Source: Hyphomicrobiales bacterium
GTDB taxonomy: Bacteria > Pseudomonadota > Alphaproteobacteria > Rhizobiales > Aestuariivirgaceae
Assembly (NCBI GenBank): GCA_012032065.1
Contig: JAAURV010000003.1
Location: 1-29,655 of the forward strand
Length of the DNA stretch: 29,655 nt
Direction: 5' to 3'
Each line of letters starts with the position of its first letter. The stretch's first letter is position 1. Position numbers and translations under genes: made by a program. Shown one piece after another: positions 1-9,062 of the stretch. Below the pieces are notes generated by a model, which was not told the origin of the DNA, searched no databases, and worked only from the letters and a program-made list of their open reading frames with translations.

Positions 1-828
1 GTGGCAGGCGCGGAGGACGGCAAGTCGATCACCTTTCATGTATCGAACGGCGATGGCCGCTCGTCGAGCTACATGGACATGGGCCGGCTCAAGGAAATCC
101 GCCCCAGCATTAAGTATGTGAGCGCCTTCGAGGCCAGGACAGAGCGTCTCGACCGCATCGTGAACGAGCGCTACGCCGGGCACGGCTTCAATGTCCTGGC
201 CATCGACGTGCAAGGCGCGGACCTCGACGTTCTGAACGGCAGCGAGACGATTCTGGATCGTATCGATGCGGTCTTCGTGGAGGTTTCGATCGAGCCGATT
301 TACGTGGGCGGCTGCACCTTCCTCGAGATTTATGGCTTTCTCGCCGCCAAAGGGTTCCTGATCCGCGACGTGCAACTGGTGCGCGACGGCTGGGGCAACG
401 CGTTCTTCTCACGGCCAAAGACAGCGCTTCACCGGCTCAGCGCCGAAAACCTGGCACGCGGGAAAGAGGCAAGGCAAAGCTCGGTCTATTACGATTTCAA
501 TGCCGCGCGCGGCATCGACAATGTTCTTACCGGCCCCTTCAACGTGCACACGAGGCTGAACGACACGGCAGCCTGGTGGCAGGTGGACCTGGGCGAAATG
601 ACATCCATCACCCGCATCCTGTTTCTCGACCGCGCCGACCACGAACTGAAGTCCGCCTCCATGCAAATCCAGCTCTCGCGCGACGGCGAGGAATTCTGGA
701 CAATCCACGCCCGCAAGAACCCGCCCAGCACGCTGGTCGACGTTCATTGGAAGGGCGACGCGCGGTATGTGAGGCTACAGCTCGCCGAGCCGGGGCCGCT
801 GCATTTCAGGCAGGTGATTGTGGTTTAA
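1..828 (+). CDS. FkbM-family methyltransferase with C-terminal F5/8C (discoidin) domain, 5' truncated
   Basis: This is the 3' part of a gene that enters from the left edge. Residues about 62-118 carry the C-terminal core of an FkbM SAM-dependent methyltransferase, with the motif LAIDVQGADLDVLNGSE followed by an FVEVS strand. The N-terminal glycine-rich SAM-binding segment is absent, so the GTG at position 1 is unlikely to be the true start. From about residue 150 the sequence becomes an F5/8 type C (discoidin-like) carbohydrate-binding module: ARGKEARQSS, then the AWWQVDLGE strand, ending near the stop. FkbM enzymes typically O-methylate sugars or polyketides, and the binding module suggests action on a glycan or surface carbohydrate. 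It faces the ACP/LnmK-like gene convergently across 194 bases without an evident gene. Family assignment is firm; the substrate is unknown. Confidence 0.85.
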   Translation: MAGAEDGKSITFHVSNGDGRSSSYMDMGRLKEIRPSIKYVSAFEARTERLDRIVNERYAGHGFNVLAIDVQGADLDVLNGSETILDRIDAVFVEVSIEPIYVGGCTFLEIYGFLAAKGFLIRDVQLVRDGWGNAFFSRPKTALHRLSAENLARGKEARQSSVYYDFNAARGIDNVLTGPFNVHTRLNDTAAWWQVDLGEMTSITRILFLDRADHELKSASMQIQLSRDGEEFWTIHARKNPPSTLVDVHWKGDARYVRLQLAEPGPLHFRQVIVV

Positions 829-1022
829 CCTCCAAGAATTGCAGTCTGCAACTCAATGCCATTCCGGCTAGGGCTTCACCAATTGCTTTTCTCATGGTCG
901 CACCGGCCGGCGCACAACCGCCGTGAAGCAATCCTGCGGCAATCTCCCCGGAGTGTGAACGATGCTGACTGGATCGCAACATCTTCGGTTGGTACTTGGA
1001 CAGTTGCAAAAGTGCTGAGCCC

Positions 1023-2074
1023 TCAGGAGCGAATAGCCTCCTTCGCCGTCGCCAAATACGCCATCGTCACGCCGTCGGCCTTGCGCGCGATCGAGCTTTC
1101 GTACTCCAGCCTTGAGCCCTCTTCGCGAAACTTGTGCAGACGGTAGACCAGTGTGGCATCCGGGTCCGAGTTGGCGAAGTAATAAACGTCGCGGCTTACG
1201 GTGCTGTAGCGGAACGGCTTGTCGCGGCCGCTGTGGCGCATTTCGCTGATGTCGGCGATCATGGGATAGCCGCGAAATAGAGAAGCCCGACGCCGTTGAT
1301 GTCGTGCTGCGGGATGATGTCGTATTCGCATTCGAACAGCGGCGCTGGCGGTGCCGCGGCACGGCGCTCGCGGTAGGCCTTGGCGAAATCCGGCGCTTCG
1401 GCGAGCGCGGAAATTTTGCAGTCGGACGGAATGTCGGGCTGGCCCTTGAGCAGCGACATGTTTGAGCCCGCTTCGCCTCTCTTGGAAAAACTCGACATGA
1501 TGTTGGCGGTGCCGCTGCCACCGATATCGGTTTCGCTGAGAAACACGCCTGCGCCGTAACGGGACATTCTGCCGCTGAGATCGAGCGCGTCATTCTCGCG
1601 GAACTGCAGCAGCGGCTTCTTGAGCCGGAGCGAGAAACGCGTGAAGGTGGCGTAGAGGCGGTTGCCCTCGCCGTCCTTGAGTTCGCTTGACGCGCATTTG
1701 AGGCCGGCCGTGATCATGCTCCAGTGCAGATCGCCCAGTTCCTTGAACAACCAGGACTCCGAAAGCCCGGCAAGCGCCATCTGCGGCATGTTGATGTGAT
1801 GATTGCGCCGTTCGCCCGCTTCCTCGGCGCGCGTAGCGGCGGCCACGACGTTCTCGCCAGAGGCGATGCGGATGAGATCGCGCGGTGTCTGCGCCTGAGT
1901 CCAGGATTTGTCGTCAAACGCCTTGCCGACGAGGTTTTCGATGCGCGCCCGGAGCGAAACCAGGGTGAAGCTGTCAACCGCAAGGCTTTCGAACGACGCG
2001 TCGAAATCGCTCTCCGAAAGGCCCGGGACTTCGTCGCCGAGAATTTCCATGACCCGCGTTGCAACACTGCTCAT
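1023..2074 (-). CDS. Acyl carrier protein fused to LnmK/Pnap_2097-like biosynthetic domain (frameshifted)
   Basis: Two overlapping minus-strand frames make one protein of about 350 residues. The first runs from ATG 2074 to a stop at 1259; the second continues from about 1269 to the stop at 1023. Adding one base near 1269 joins YFAA to YPMIADISE, as expected for this family. The N-terminus is a phosphopantetheine carrier domain: AVDSFTLVSLR, with Ser35 as the predicted attachment site. A linker leads to HINMPQMALAGLSESW and KELGDLHWSMI, characteristic of LnmK-like hot-dog proteins (LnmK is the acyltransferase/decarboxylase of leinamycin synthesis; TIGR04099 Pnap_2097 relatives occur in uncharacterised clusters). 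A GTG two codons upstream of the chosen ATG is possible. It is divergent from the SGNH gene. Predicted role: processing a carrier-bound acyl group in a small biosynthetic pathway. Family is recognised from memory of motifs; the reaction is inferred. Confidence 0.72.
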
Positions 2075-2253
2075 TCTCACACACCCCGCTTGCAGCCGAT
2101 TGCCGGCGCGCCGCGTGACTAACACATTCCCTTTCGTCAGATCAATCGCCGCGCCGGAGGTTGCCTTCACCGCACCCGGCTGGTAGAGCCGCCGCCTTGG
2201 CTGGGGGAACTCCTGACGGCAGGCAGTCTTTGCCCACGTGAAAGGCATAGGTT

Positions 2254-3231
2254 ATGCGCGACGACCCGATCAACGGCGAAGAGGACGTGCGGCCCGCTGC
2301 AGTGCGTCACCCGCTCTATAATCTTTTCTCGCCCGCGCGCTATCCGCACCCCTATTCCATGTTCCACGACAAGCCTGGCAACAATGTTGGCCGCGATGCC
2401 GATGCGCTTGGTTTCGTCAACGTCAACGCGCCCGCGCAGCCCAAGCCGGCGGGCGAAAAGCGCATCCTGTTGTTCGGTAATTCCGCCATTCGCGCGGGCG
2501 GCTTCGACAAGTCGATATCGGCCTGCCTGGAGAAGCAGTTTCACAATCGGGGCCAAACGGACGTCCGCGTCTACAATCTGGGGATCGCCAGCGCCATCAA
2601 TGGCCAGTTCCTGATGTATCTGGTTCAGCAGGGCATCGATCTGGCCCCCGACCTCGTCATCACTTATGATGGCTATGTCGATCTCGCCATTCCGCTGACC
2701 TACGATCCGCGCCCAGGCTTCACCTACAATCACTACATGCTCGAAATCATTCACGAGCATCTGGGCGAAGGCCGTTTGCACGAGCTCGATTTCGTGCGCG
2801 CCGAAGGCGAGCGCCGGAAGCAATTGCGTCAGGCGTGCGCCTGGCGGACCGAGGCGTGGGAGGACGCGCTCGTCGCTGCCTATCTCGCCACGCTGCGCAA
2901 GATTCACGAGCTTGCCGCCTGCTACGGGTTTGGCGCTTACAGCTGCCTCCAGCCAATTCTTCCGGGCAAGAAAGAAAAGGCAGGAGCCGAAAAAGTATTT
3001 CGGACCACCACGCCCGCATATGTTCATCTGCTGAAAATGTTCGAGAAGACGCGCCAGGCCCGCATCGAACTCGAAAACCGGTTCAACGTCCCCACAAGCC
3101 GCTTCGGCGATCTAACCGGCGTTTTCGCGGACGATCCGGAGGAAAGATTCGTCGGCATCATCCACACCACGCTCGACGCCCACGCGGTCATTGCCGAACG
3201 GCTTTACAACGAGATCGAGGGGATGGTTTAG
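2254..3231 (+). CDS. SGNH/GDSL-like hydrolase family protein
   Basis: A 325-residue protein with the layout of an SGNH-fold esterase/acyltransferase. Residues 71-78 read ILLFGNSA, the nucleophile block with GNS replacing GDS, Ser77 being the candidate nucleophile. Block II is NLGIAS near residue 107 and the third block is ITYDGYVDLAIPL. Near the C-terminus LDAHAVIAERL offers Asp308 and His310, but the spacing is not the exact DxxH, so catalysis is not proved. No signal peptide or membrane segment is visible, suggesting a cytoplasmic enzyme. It begins 179 bases from the divergent ACP/LnmK-like start, and no strong ribosome-binding site precedes the ATG. Proteins of this type attach or remove acyl groups on glycans or carrier-bound intermediates, which fits its neighbours. 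Confidence 0.7.
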   Translation: MRDDPINGEEDVRPAAVRHPLYNLFSPARYPHPYSMFHDKPGNNVGRDADALGFVNVNAPAQPKPAGEKRILLFGNSAIRAGGFDKSISACLEKQFHNRGQTDVRVYNLGIASAINGQFLMYLVQQGIDLAPDLVITYDGYVDLAIPLTYDPRPGFTYNHYMLEIIHEHLGEGRLHELDFVRAEGERRKQLRQACAWRTEAWEDALVAAYLATLRKIHELAACYGFGAYSCLQPILPGKKEKAGAEKVFRTTTPAYVHLLKMFEKTRQARIELENRFNVPTSRFGDLTGVFADDPEERFVGIIHTTLDAHAVIAERLYNEIEGMV

Positions 3232-3304
3232 GCCCTCTCCGGCCAAGTTCCTTTCCCGCGCGCCGGGGCGTTTTGGAAGAGACGTTGCGTGCAGTTTGGC
3301 GATT

Positions 3305-3318
3305 GGAACAGTCATTCC
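3305..3318. promoter_or_regulatory. IolR-type operator upstream of rpiR (GGAA-N6-TTCC)
   Basis: The sequence GGAACAGTCATTCC is an exact GGAA-N6-TTCC inverted repeat, 48 bases before the rpiR start and 8 bases upstream of a possible -35 box. From memory this is the motif reported for the inositol regulator IolR of Caulobacter. Its position suggests the RpiR protein controls its own gene. Confidence 0.6.
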
Positions 3319-3326
3319 AGTTTTGC

Positions 3327-3356
3327 TTGAGCCAGACGCCGGGTCCGTGGTCTAAT
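3327..3356 (+). promoter_or_regulatory. Possible promoter of rpiR
   Basis: TTGAGC at 3327-3332 and TCTAAT at 3351-3356 are separated by 18 bases and resemble sigma-70 boxes (4/6 and 5/6 matches). The -10 box ends only 10 bases before the ATG at 3367 and no Shine-Dalgarno sequence is present, so a leaderless or near-leaderless transcript is possible. Confidence 0.35.
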
Positions 3357-3366
3357 CCCGGCTGCA

Positions 3367-4201
3367 ATGACCGACACAGAAAATCCCCCGAAGGACTTCG
3401 CCGCCCTCAAGGCGCTGATCGTGGAGCGCGGGCCAACCATGCCACGGCGGCTGACGCAGGTGGCGACCTTTGCCCTCGAGCACCCCGACGAGATTGCCTT
3501 TGGCACCGTGGCGTCCATCGCCACTCAGGCCGGCGTTCAGCCATCGACGCTGGTGCGTTTTTCCCAGGCCATGGGCTACCAGGGCTTCTCCGACCTGCAG
3601 GACATCTTCCGCGACCGCCTGCGCGAGCGCATTCCCAACTACCAGGAGCGGATCGAGCAGCTGCGCCAGCATGCGCTTGAGGCGACCAAGCCCAATGTCA
3701 TCCTGCACGGTTTCGGCGAAACCGGCGAGCGCTCGATCGCGGCGCTCAGGGCCAAGCTCGATCCCGCTTTGCTCGATCGCGCCGTGGAGCACCTGGCGCG
3801 CGCCGAAACCATCTACCTGATCGGCCTCAGGCGCTCGTTTCCGATTTCCTCCTACATGGCTTACGCCTTCGGAAAGCTCAACATACGGAGCATATTGATC
3901 GACGCGGTGGGCGGCCTCGGGCCTGAACAGTTGAACTTCGCTTCGAAGAAAGACGCGGTGTTCGCCGTCTCGTTCACGCCCTATGCCTCGGAAACCGTGG
4001 CCCTCGCGCAGTCCGCCCACGCCAAAGGCGTGCCGCTCATCTCGATCACCGACAGCCCCTTCTCGCCGTTAGCCCCCATCTCGGACCCGTGGCTCGAAGT
4101 GTCGGAAGCGAATTTCGAGGGCTTCCGCTCCATGGCGGCAACGCTGACGCTTGCCATGACGCTCACTGTTGCCGTGGCCGAGCGGCGGGGAAAGGTCGTA
4201 A
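3367..4201 (+). CDS. RpiR/MurR-family transcriptional regulator, probable IolR
   Basis: The N-terminal third is an RpiR helix-turn-helix domain, with the signature GVQPSTLVRFSQAMGYQGF near residues 57-75. Residues about 130-250 form a SIS sugar-phosphate-binding domain, including IYLIGLRRS and FAVSFTPYASETVALA. RpiR proteins sense phosphorylated sugars; in alphaproteobacteria one of them represses the iol genes, and this gene lies just upstream of iolC with matching operators before both. The reading frame does not stop at the normal family length: as sequenced it runs on into the next gene and ends at 4530. Removing one G from the GGGG run at 4187-4190 brings TAA (4199-4201) into frame and gives a typical protein of 277 residues, so I end the gene there. 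Family is certain; the inositol role is inferred from context. Confidence 0.85.
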
Positions 4202-4230
4202 ATGACGGACCGCGGATCGGAGGTTCCCAG

Positions 4231-5147
4231 ATGGATGAATTTGACGTCCTGTCCATAGACGAAATCTTGGAGGCTTTCGTCTATCCGCCCGAATTTCCCG
4301 AAGCCGCGGTTGAACAGGCCACGCTCCGCCGCGACGAATTTCTGCCGATTTTCATGGAGAAGCTGGAGGAGTGGGACGGACAAGCGCGGGTATCCGGAAC
4401 GGGGCTATTATTACCTTCCCAGCATTGCGATCTACCTGCTTGCGGAGTGGCGCGAGACCTCCGCATTCGATGCCGTGCTTCGCTTTATCGCAACGCCCCC
4501 AGTCCGGCGATCTGCTCGGCGACAGCATGACCGAAGACGGAGCGATGCTACTTGCGAGACTCTATGACGGAAATCGCGGCTTGCTCGAGGGCCTGGTGCT
4601 CGACCCGGCGGCGGACCAATTCGTGCGCGATGCGGCGCTCGACGCCTATGTCCGCCTGGCCCAGGACGGCGTGGCGCCGCGCGAGGTCATCCGCGCCTTC
4701 ATCGAGCGCCTGTTCGCCGAATTGCCGCGCCAGGAGAATTTCATCTGGATCGGCGTCACCAACGCAGTAAGCGCGCTCGGCTTCGCCGATCTGGCACCGG
4801 CGGTGAAGCAGCTGTTCGACGATGACCTGGCCGATATCGCGTTCATGGAGTATGGCGAATTCGAAGACGATCTTGCGGCGGCGCGGCGCGGCGAATTCCC
4901 CAATCGCTACGATCGCGGAAGCCCTCTTGAACGCATGCGCGGCTGGATTTACGGCGAAGACGTGCCGGAACCATCCGAATCGCGCGCCACTTTGCTCGCG
5001 GACATGGCGGCCCTGGCCGGCCTCGACGGCATTGGCCAGGCAGTGAACGAATACCGCGATGTCGGCCGCAACGCCCCCTGCCCCTGCGGCAGCGGCAAGA
5101 AGTTCAAGAAATGCTGCTTGCCGAAGGTGGAGGCGGGACTTTTGTAA
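4231..5147 (+). CDS. DUF1186 domain protein with C-terminal SEC-C zinc motif (frameshifted)
   Basis: The start ATG at 4231 follows a good ribosome-binding site (ggagg at 4220-4224). Three frames must be joined. Frame one gives MDEFDVLSIDEILEAF to about 4400; frame two gives YYYLPSIAIYLLAEWRETS; frame three gives LLGDSMTEDGAMLLARLYDG to the stop. Dropping one G from the run at 4401-4404 and one C from the run at 4496-4500 restores a continuous protein of about 304 residues. The body is a helical repeat-like DUF1186 domain, and the C-terminus RNAPCPCGSGKKFKKCC is a SEC-C zinc-binding motif as found in SecA and many unrelated proteins. The function is unknown. It sits between rpiR and iolC on the same strand but has no known part in inositol metabolism. 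Confidence 0.78.
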
Positions 5148-5190
5148 GCTGGCATCCGCACTGCTCTCAACGTATGGCGTCGTTGCAAAC

Positions 5191-5204
5191 GGAACAAATG
5201 TTCT
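5191..5204. promoter_or_regulatory. Probable IolR operator upstream of iolC
   Basis: GGAACAAATGTTCT fits GGAA-N6-TTCC except for the last base. Its core GAACA-AA-TGTTC is a near-perfect dyad. It lies 3 bases upstream of a TTGACT box and 64 bases before the iolC start, matching the arrangement before rpiR. Confidence 0.5.
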
Positions 5205-5207
5205 GAA

Positions 5208-5236
5208 TTGACTTAGATTTAGAATTGTTGTTTCAT
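5208..5236 (+). promoter_or_regulatory. Possible iolC promoter
   Basis: TTGACT (5208-5213) is a 5/6 -35 box, followed after 17 bases by TTTCAT (5231-5236), a weak -10 box. The stretch is locally AT-rich in an otherwise GC-rich region. A strong ribosome-binding site (gggagg, 5257-5262) follows before the ATG at 5268. Confidence 0.4.
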
Positions 5237-5267
5237 CGCCCGAAAAGGTACCCGTTGGGAGGCCGCA

Positions 5268-7185
5268 ATGAAAGATACCCCCGTCCTGGATGTCATCACC
5301 ATGGGCCGCTGCTCGGTCGACCTCTATGGCCAGCAGATCGGCTCCCGCCTTGAAGACGTGGCATCCTTCGCCAAGTCGGTGGGCGGCTCGCCGTCGAACA
5401 TCGCCATCGGCACGGCCCGCCTCGGCCTCAAGTCCGGCCTCATCACCCGCGTGGGCGACGAGCAGATGGGGCGCTTCGTGATCGAGCAGATGGAGCGCGA
5501 AGGCGTTTCCACCAGAGGCATCGCCATCGACAAGCAGCGCCTCACATCGCTGGTCCTGCTCTCGGTCGAAAACGACAAGACCTTCCCGCTGATCTTCTAT
5601 CGCGACAACTGCGCAGATTCCGCCTTGGATGAAAGCGATGTGGACGAGGCCTTCGTCCTCTCGGCCAAGGCACTGCTGGTCACCGGAACGCATTTCGCCC
5701 GCGCCAACACGTCGGCCGCGCAGAAGAAGGCGATGGCGATCGCCAAGAAGGCAGGACGCCCTGTCGTCATCGACATCGACTACCGCCCCAATCTCTGGGG
5801 CCTTGCCGGTCACGCGGCGGGCGAGGAACGCTACATCAAGTCCGACATGGTGACCCAGCACTTGCAGGCGATTCTCGCCGATTGCGATCTGATCGTCGGA
5901 ACCGAAGAGGAAGTCCACATCGCCGGCGGAACGGAAGACACGCTCGATGCACTCCGCGCCATTCGCACGTTTTCCAAGGGCGTCATCGTCCTGAAGCGAC
6001 GGCCCCATGGGCTGCGTCGTCTACCCCAATGAGATTCCGGACTCCCTCGACAAGGGGCTTGTGGGCAAGGGCTTTCCGATCGAGGTTTACAATGTGCTGG
6101 GCGCCGGCGATGCCTTCATGTCCGGCTTCCTGCGGGGATGGCTGAAGGGCGAGCCGTTCGAGACCTGCGCCACCTGGGCCAATGCCTGCGGCGCGTTTGC
6201 CGTGTCGCGGCTGCTCTGCTCGCCGGAATACGTAACCTTCGAGGAGCTGCAATATTTCCTCAGGCATGGCAGCACCCACAAGGCGCTACGCAAGGATGAG
6301 GCGATCAATCACATTCATTGGGCCACAACGCGCAGGCCGCAATCCAGTCAGCTGTTCGCACTCGCCATCGACCATCGCATGCAGCTTGAGGATATGGCCG
6401 ACAAGGCGGGAGTGCCGCGAGAAAGCATCTCCGAGTTCAAGCGCCTCGCCATCGCGGCGATCGGAAAAGTCTCCGGCGGCAAGCCGGGTTTCGGCACGCT
6501 GCTCGACGACACTTACGGGCGCGAGGCGATGTTCGATGCGGCAAAGCTCGGGCTCTGGGTCGGCCGCCCGCTCGAAAAGCCGGGCTCGCGGCCGCTGCAA
6601 TTCGAGTTCACCCAGGATGCCGGCGCGAGGCTTGTGGAATGGCCGGTGACCCACACCATCAAGTGCCTTGCTTTCTATCACCCCGACGATCCGGCGGAAC
6701 TGAAGACCGAGCAGGCACAGAAGCTCCGCACTCTCTATGAAGCGGCGCGCAAGTTGGGCCGCGAATTGCTGATCGAGATCATCGCCGGCAAACACGGCGA
6801 GCTTGCCGGCGACACCATTCCCCGCGCGCTCGAGGAACTCTATGCGCTGGGCATCAAGCCCGATTGGTGGAAACTCGAACCGCAAGTCTCTTCGGCCGCA
6901 TGGACGAAGATTGGACAAACGATTGCCAAGCACGATCCGTGGTGCCGCGGCATCGTGCTGCTCGGCCTCGAAGCGCCGGAGAAGGAACTGGAGAAAGCCT
7001 TCGCCGCCGCCGCTGGCCAACAGGCGGTCAAAGGCTTCGCCATCGGCCGCACCATCTTCAACGATGCAGCGGTGGCCTGGCTCGCGGGCAAGATGTCGAG
7101 CAGCGCGGCGACGGACGACATGGCGCAACGCTTTGCAAGCCTTGTGAAGATTTGGAACAAGGCGCAAGAAAAGCGCGCCGCCTGA
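5268..7185 (+). CDS. iolC: 5-dehydro-2-deoxygluconokinase fused to DUF2090 aldolase-like domain (frameshifted)
   Basis: IolC phosphorylates 2-deoxy-5-keto-D-gluconate in myo-inositol breakdown. The N-terminal half is a PfkB/ribokinase-fold kinase: GGSPSNIAIGTARLGL near residue 40, and the catalytic signature VLGAGDAFMSGF. The C-terminal half, from about residue 340, is DUF2090 with ALAIDHRMQLEDMADKAG; fused proteins of this type are named bifunctional kinase/5-dehydro-2-deoxyphosphogluconate aldolase, which would yield DHAP and malonic semialdehyde. The frame breaks at 5999: the first part reads VLKRR and ends at 6032, while the second frame supplies GPMGCVVYP. Deleting the A at 5999 gives KRGPMGCVVYP and a full-length protein of about 638 residues. 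The start is supported by gggagg. iolB follows after 113 bases; iolD and iolE, which usually intervene, are absent. Confidence 0.92.
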
Positions 7186-7298
7186 TACTGGGACAGCTTC
7201 GATGCGCAGCACCATTCATGGCGATAGCGGCGGTGGCGATTAACCGCGGGGCGCGCATCCTCGTTCTCAACGCCTGCGTTTTGGTGTAAGCGAAAACC

Positions 7299-8096
7299 AT
7301 GCAGCAGCAATTCCTCGTCAAGCAGAAACCGGGCACGGGGCGCGTCGTTCATGTGACACCGGAAAACGCCAAATGGACCTATGTCGGCTTCGACCTGTGG
7401 AATCTCGCCGAGGGCGGGCTTGCCACCGGCAATGACGGCGACCGCGAAACCTGCCTCGTCTTCATCGGCGGCAAGGGCAAGGTGCGGGTGGGTCATCAGG
7501 ATATGGGCACGCTGGGTCAGCGCCGCTCGCCTTTCGAGGGCAAGCCATGGTCGGTCTATGTGCCCCCGGGAATGGTGTGGTCGGTCGAGGCCACCGGGGA
7601 TCTGACGCTTGCCGTGTGCACGGCCCCCGGCAAGGGCGGACTGCCTCCACGGGTGATCTCGCCCGACGAGCTCGATATCGAAACGAGGGGCCGCGACAGC
7701 AATACGCGCTATGTCACCAACATCATTCCGGAGACGAAGCCGGCGGAGAGCCTGCTGGTCGTCGAAGTCATCACGCCTGGCGGCAACTCCTCGTCTTATC
7801 CGCCGCACAAGCACGATCAGGACAATCTCCCGCACGAGTCGCTGCTCGAGGAAACCTATTATCACCGCATCAATCCCAAGCAGGGCTTCGCCATGCAGCG
7901 CGTTTACACCGACGACCGCTCGCTCGATGTGGCGCTCGCGGTGGAAGACGGCGATGTGACTCTTGTTCCAAAAGGCTATCACCCCTGTGCCGCCATGCAT
8001 GGTTACGATCTCTATTATCTGAACGTGATGGCGGGGCCGAAGCGCATATGGAAATTCCACAACGCGCCGGAGCACGAGTGGCTTTTCAAGTCTTGA
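7299..8096 (+). CDS. iolB: 5-deoxy-glucuronate isomerase
   Basis: A complete 265-residue IolB, converting 5-deoxy-D-glucuronate to 2-deoxy-5-keto-D-gluconate, the IolC substrate. It is a cytoplasmic bicupin. The metal-binding region PPHKHDQDNLPHES (168-181) and EETYYHRINP (184-193) are intact, as is VPKGYHPCAA near residue 228. No strong ribosome-binding site is seen before the ATG, and the 113 bases after iolC hold no recognisable gene, so it may be expressed from the iolC transcript. Its stop overlaps the 3' end of the converging class II aldolase gene by 11 bases. Confidence 0.95.
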   Translation: MQQQFLVKQKPGTGRVVHVTPENAKWTYVGFDLWNLAEGGLATGNDGDRETCLVFIGGKGKVRVGHQDMGTLGQRRSPFEGKPWSVYVPPGMVWSVEATGDLTLAVCTAPGKGGLPPRVISPDELDIETRGRDSNTRYVTNIIPETKPAESLLVVEVITPGGNSSSYPPHKHDQDNLPHESLLEETYYHRINPKQGFAMQRVYTDDRSLDVALAVEDGDVTLVPKGYHPCAAMHGYDLYYLNVMAGPKRIWKFHNAPEHEWLFKS

Positions 8097-9062
8097 GCGT
8101 CTGGCGGTATTTTTCCGCGTCCCAATTGACGAGCTTGTCGATATCCTCCGCCGTCAGCGCGCGCAGCCGGTCTTCGGGCGCGATCCGGCGCATCACATCT
8201 GCGAGGCAGCGCATCATCGGTTCGACCGCGGGCTTCGCATCCTTGCGGATCAGAACGCCCTGCCCGGTATGACATAGGCGGGCGCGTCGCCGGGTTCCTG
8301 CGGCACGCCGGCGCCGACGAACACCACATGATCGGGATAGAAAACATCACGGTAGGCTTTCGCCTGGGCGACAGGATCGGTGGCGAGCGCATGCGTTTCC
8401 AAGTCGCGCGCGAGCTCGTAATCCGAACCGTACGCATGTTTCGCAAGCGAATCGAGATCGAGCGGTAGGGCCGGTCTGACCGGACGCCCTAGCCGTACCA
8501 CAATTTCTGTTAAAAGACGTTCCGCATCCGCAACGGAATCAGCCGCTACCGCCAGCCCGTGATTTTCGAGGACGAGAACGTCGACATCAGGCCGTAACAC
8601 CTGCGAAATGGCTTTGGCCAAAGGACGTCCAGGTCTTGCATAAGATACGTAGGCCCAATTGAACCCGGAAAGTTTCTCGGTGAGCGCTTCTTGTGAGTTC
8701 TGTTGAATCGCCCAAGCGATCGTATTGACACAGTGAACATGCGCCACCACCCGCTGCGGCATCAATGCATGCACCGTGGTCTCGATCGAGGGGCGGAGAC
8801 CGGACGGGTTGAGGCCGCTTCGCACGAAGTCCTGGCACGTCTCGCAAGCCGGATCGTCACGCGCGACCGCGTCGAGCAATGCCGCGAGATCGACCGGCAC
8901 CATGATCTCTCGCGATGCCGCATGCATGAGCCAGGTGCCGGACGCCTTGATCCACATGACGCTATCGGCCTTAAGCGAGGTATTGCCGCCCGCAGCCTGC
9001 ACCAGCAGCGGATCGGCGCCAATCCGCGCGGAAAAGTCACGCAATTCCGCGAGCTCTACCAT
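8086..9062 (-). CDS. Class II aldolase/adducin-family protein, last gene of the ten-gene operon (frameshifted)
   Basis: A zinc-dependent class II aldolase homologue. Residues near 22 read AAGGNTSLK, the phosphate-binding loop; VVAHVHCVN and LENHGLAV supply the expected metal-ligand histidines. The first frame ends at 8250 with PGRAF. One missing base near 8261 would convert this to PGQGVLIRK and continue in the neighbouring frame through KPAVEPMMRCLADVM to a stop at 8086-8088, giving about 325 residues. Enzymes of the family cleave ketose 1-phosphates to DHAP and an aldehyde, or act as epimerases or decarboxylases. The start overlaps the stop of the HAD gene by 7 bases, so translation is probably coupled. 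The gene is almost certainly functional if the frameshift is a sequencing error; the substrate is unknown. Confidence 0.85.

Noticed and set aside
1..3. GTG at position 1 as a genuine start codon
   Set aside because: The SAM-binding N-terminal part of the FkbM domain is missing, so the gene must begin outside the window.
834..860. TTGCAG-T-CTGCAA palindrome between convergent genes as a terminator
   Set aside because: The loop is too small for a stable hairpin and no T-run follows.
4548..6008. A 486-codon minus-strand open frame
   Set aside because: It lies antisense to the DUF1186 and iolC genes, both with strong homology, and shows no domain.
7186..7298. Remnant of iolD or iolE between iolC and iolB
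   Set aside because: None of the three plus-strand frames shows motifs of either protein.
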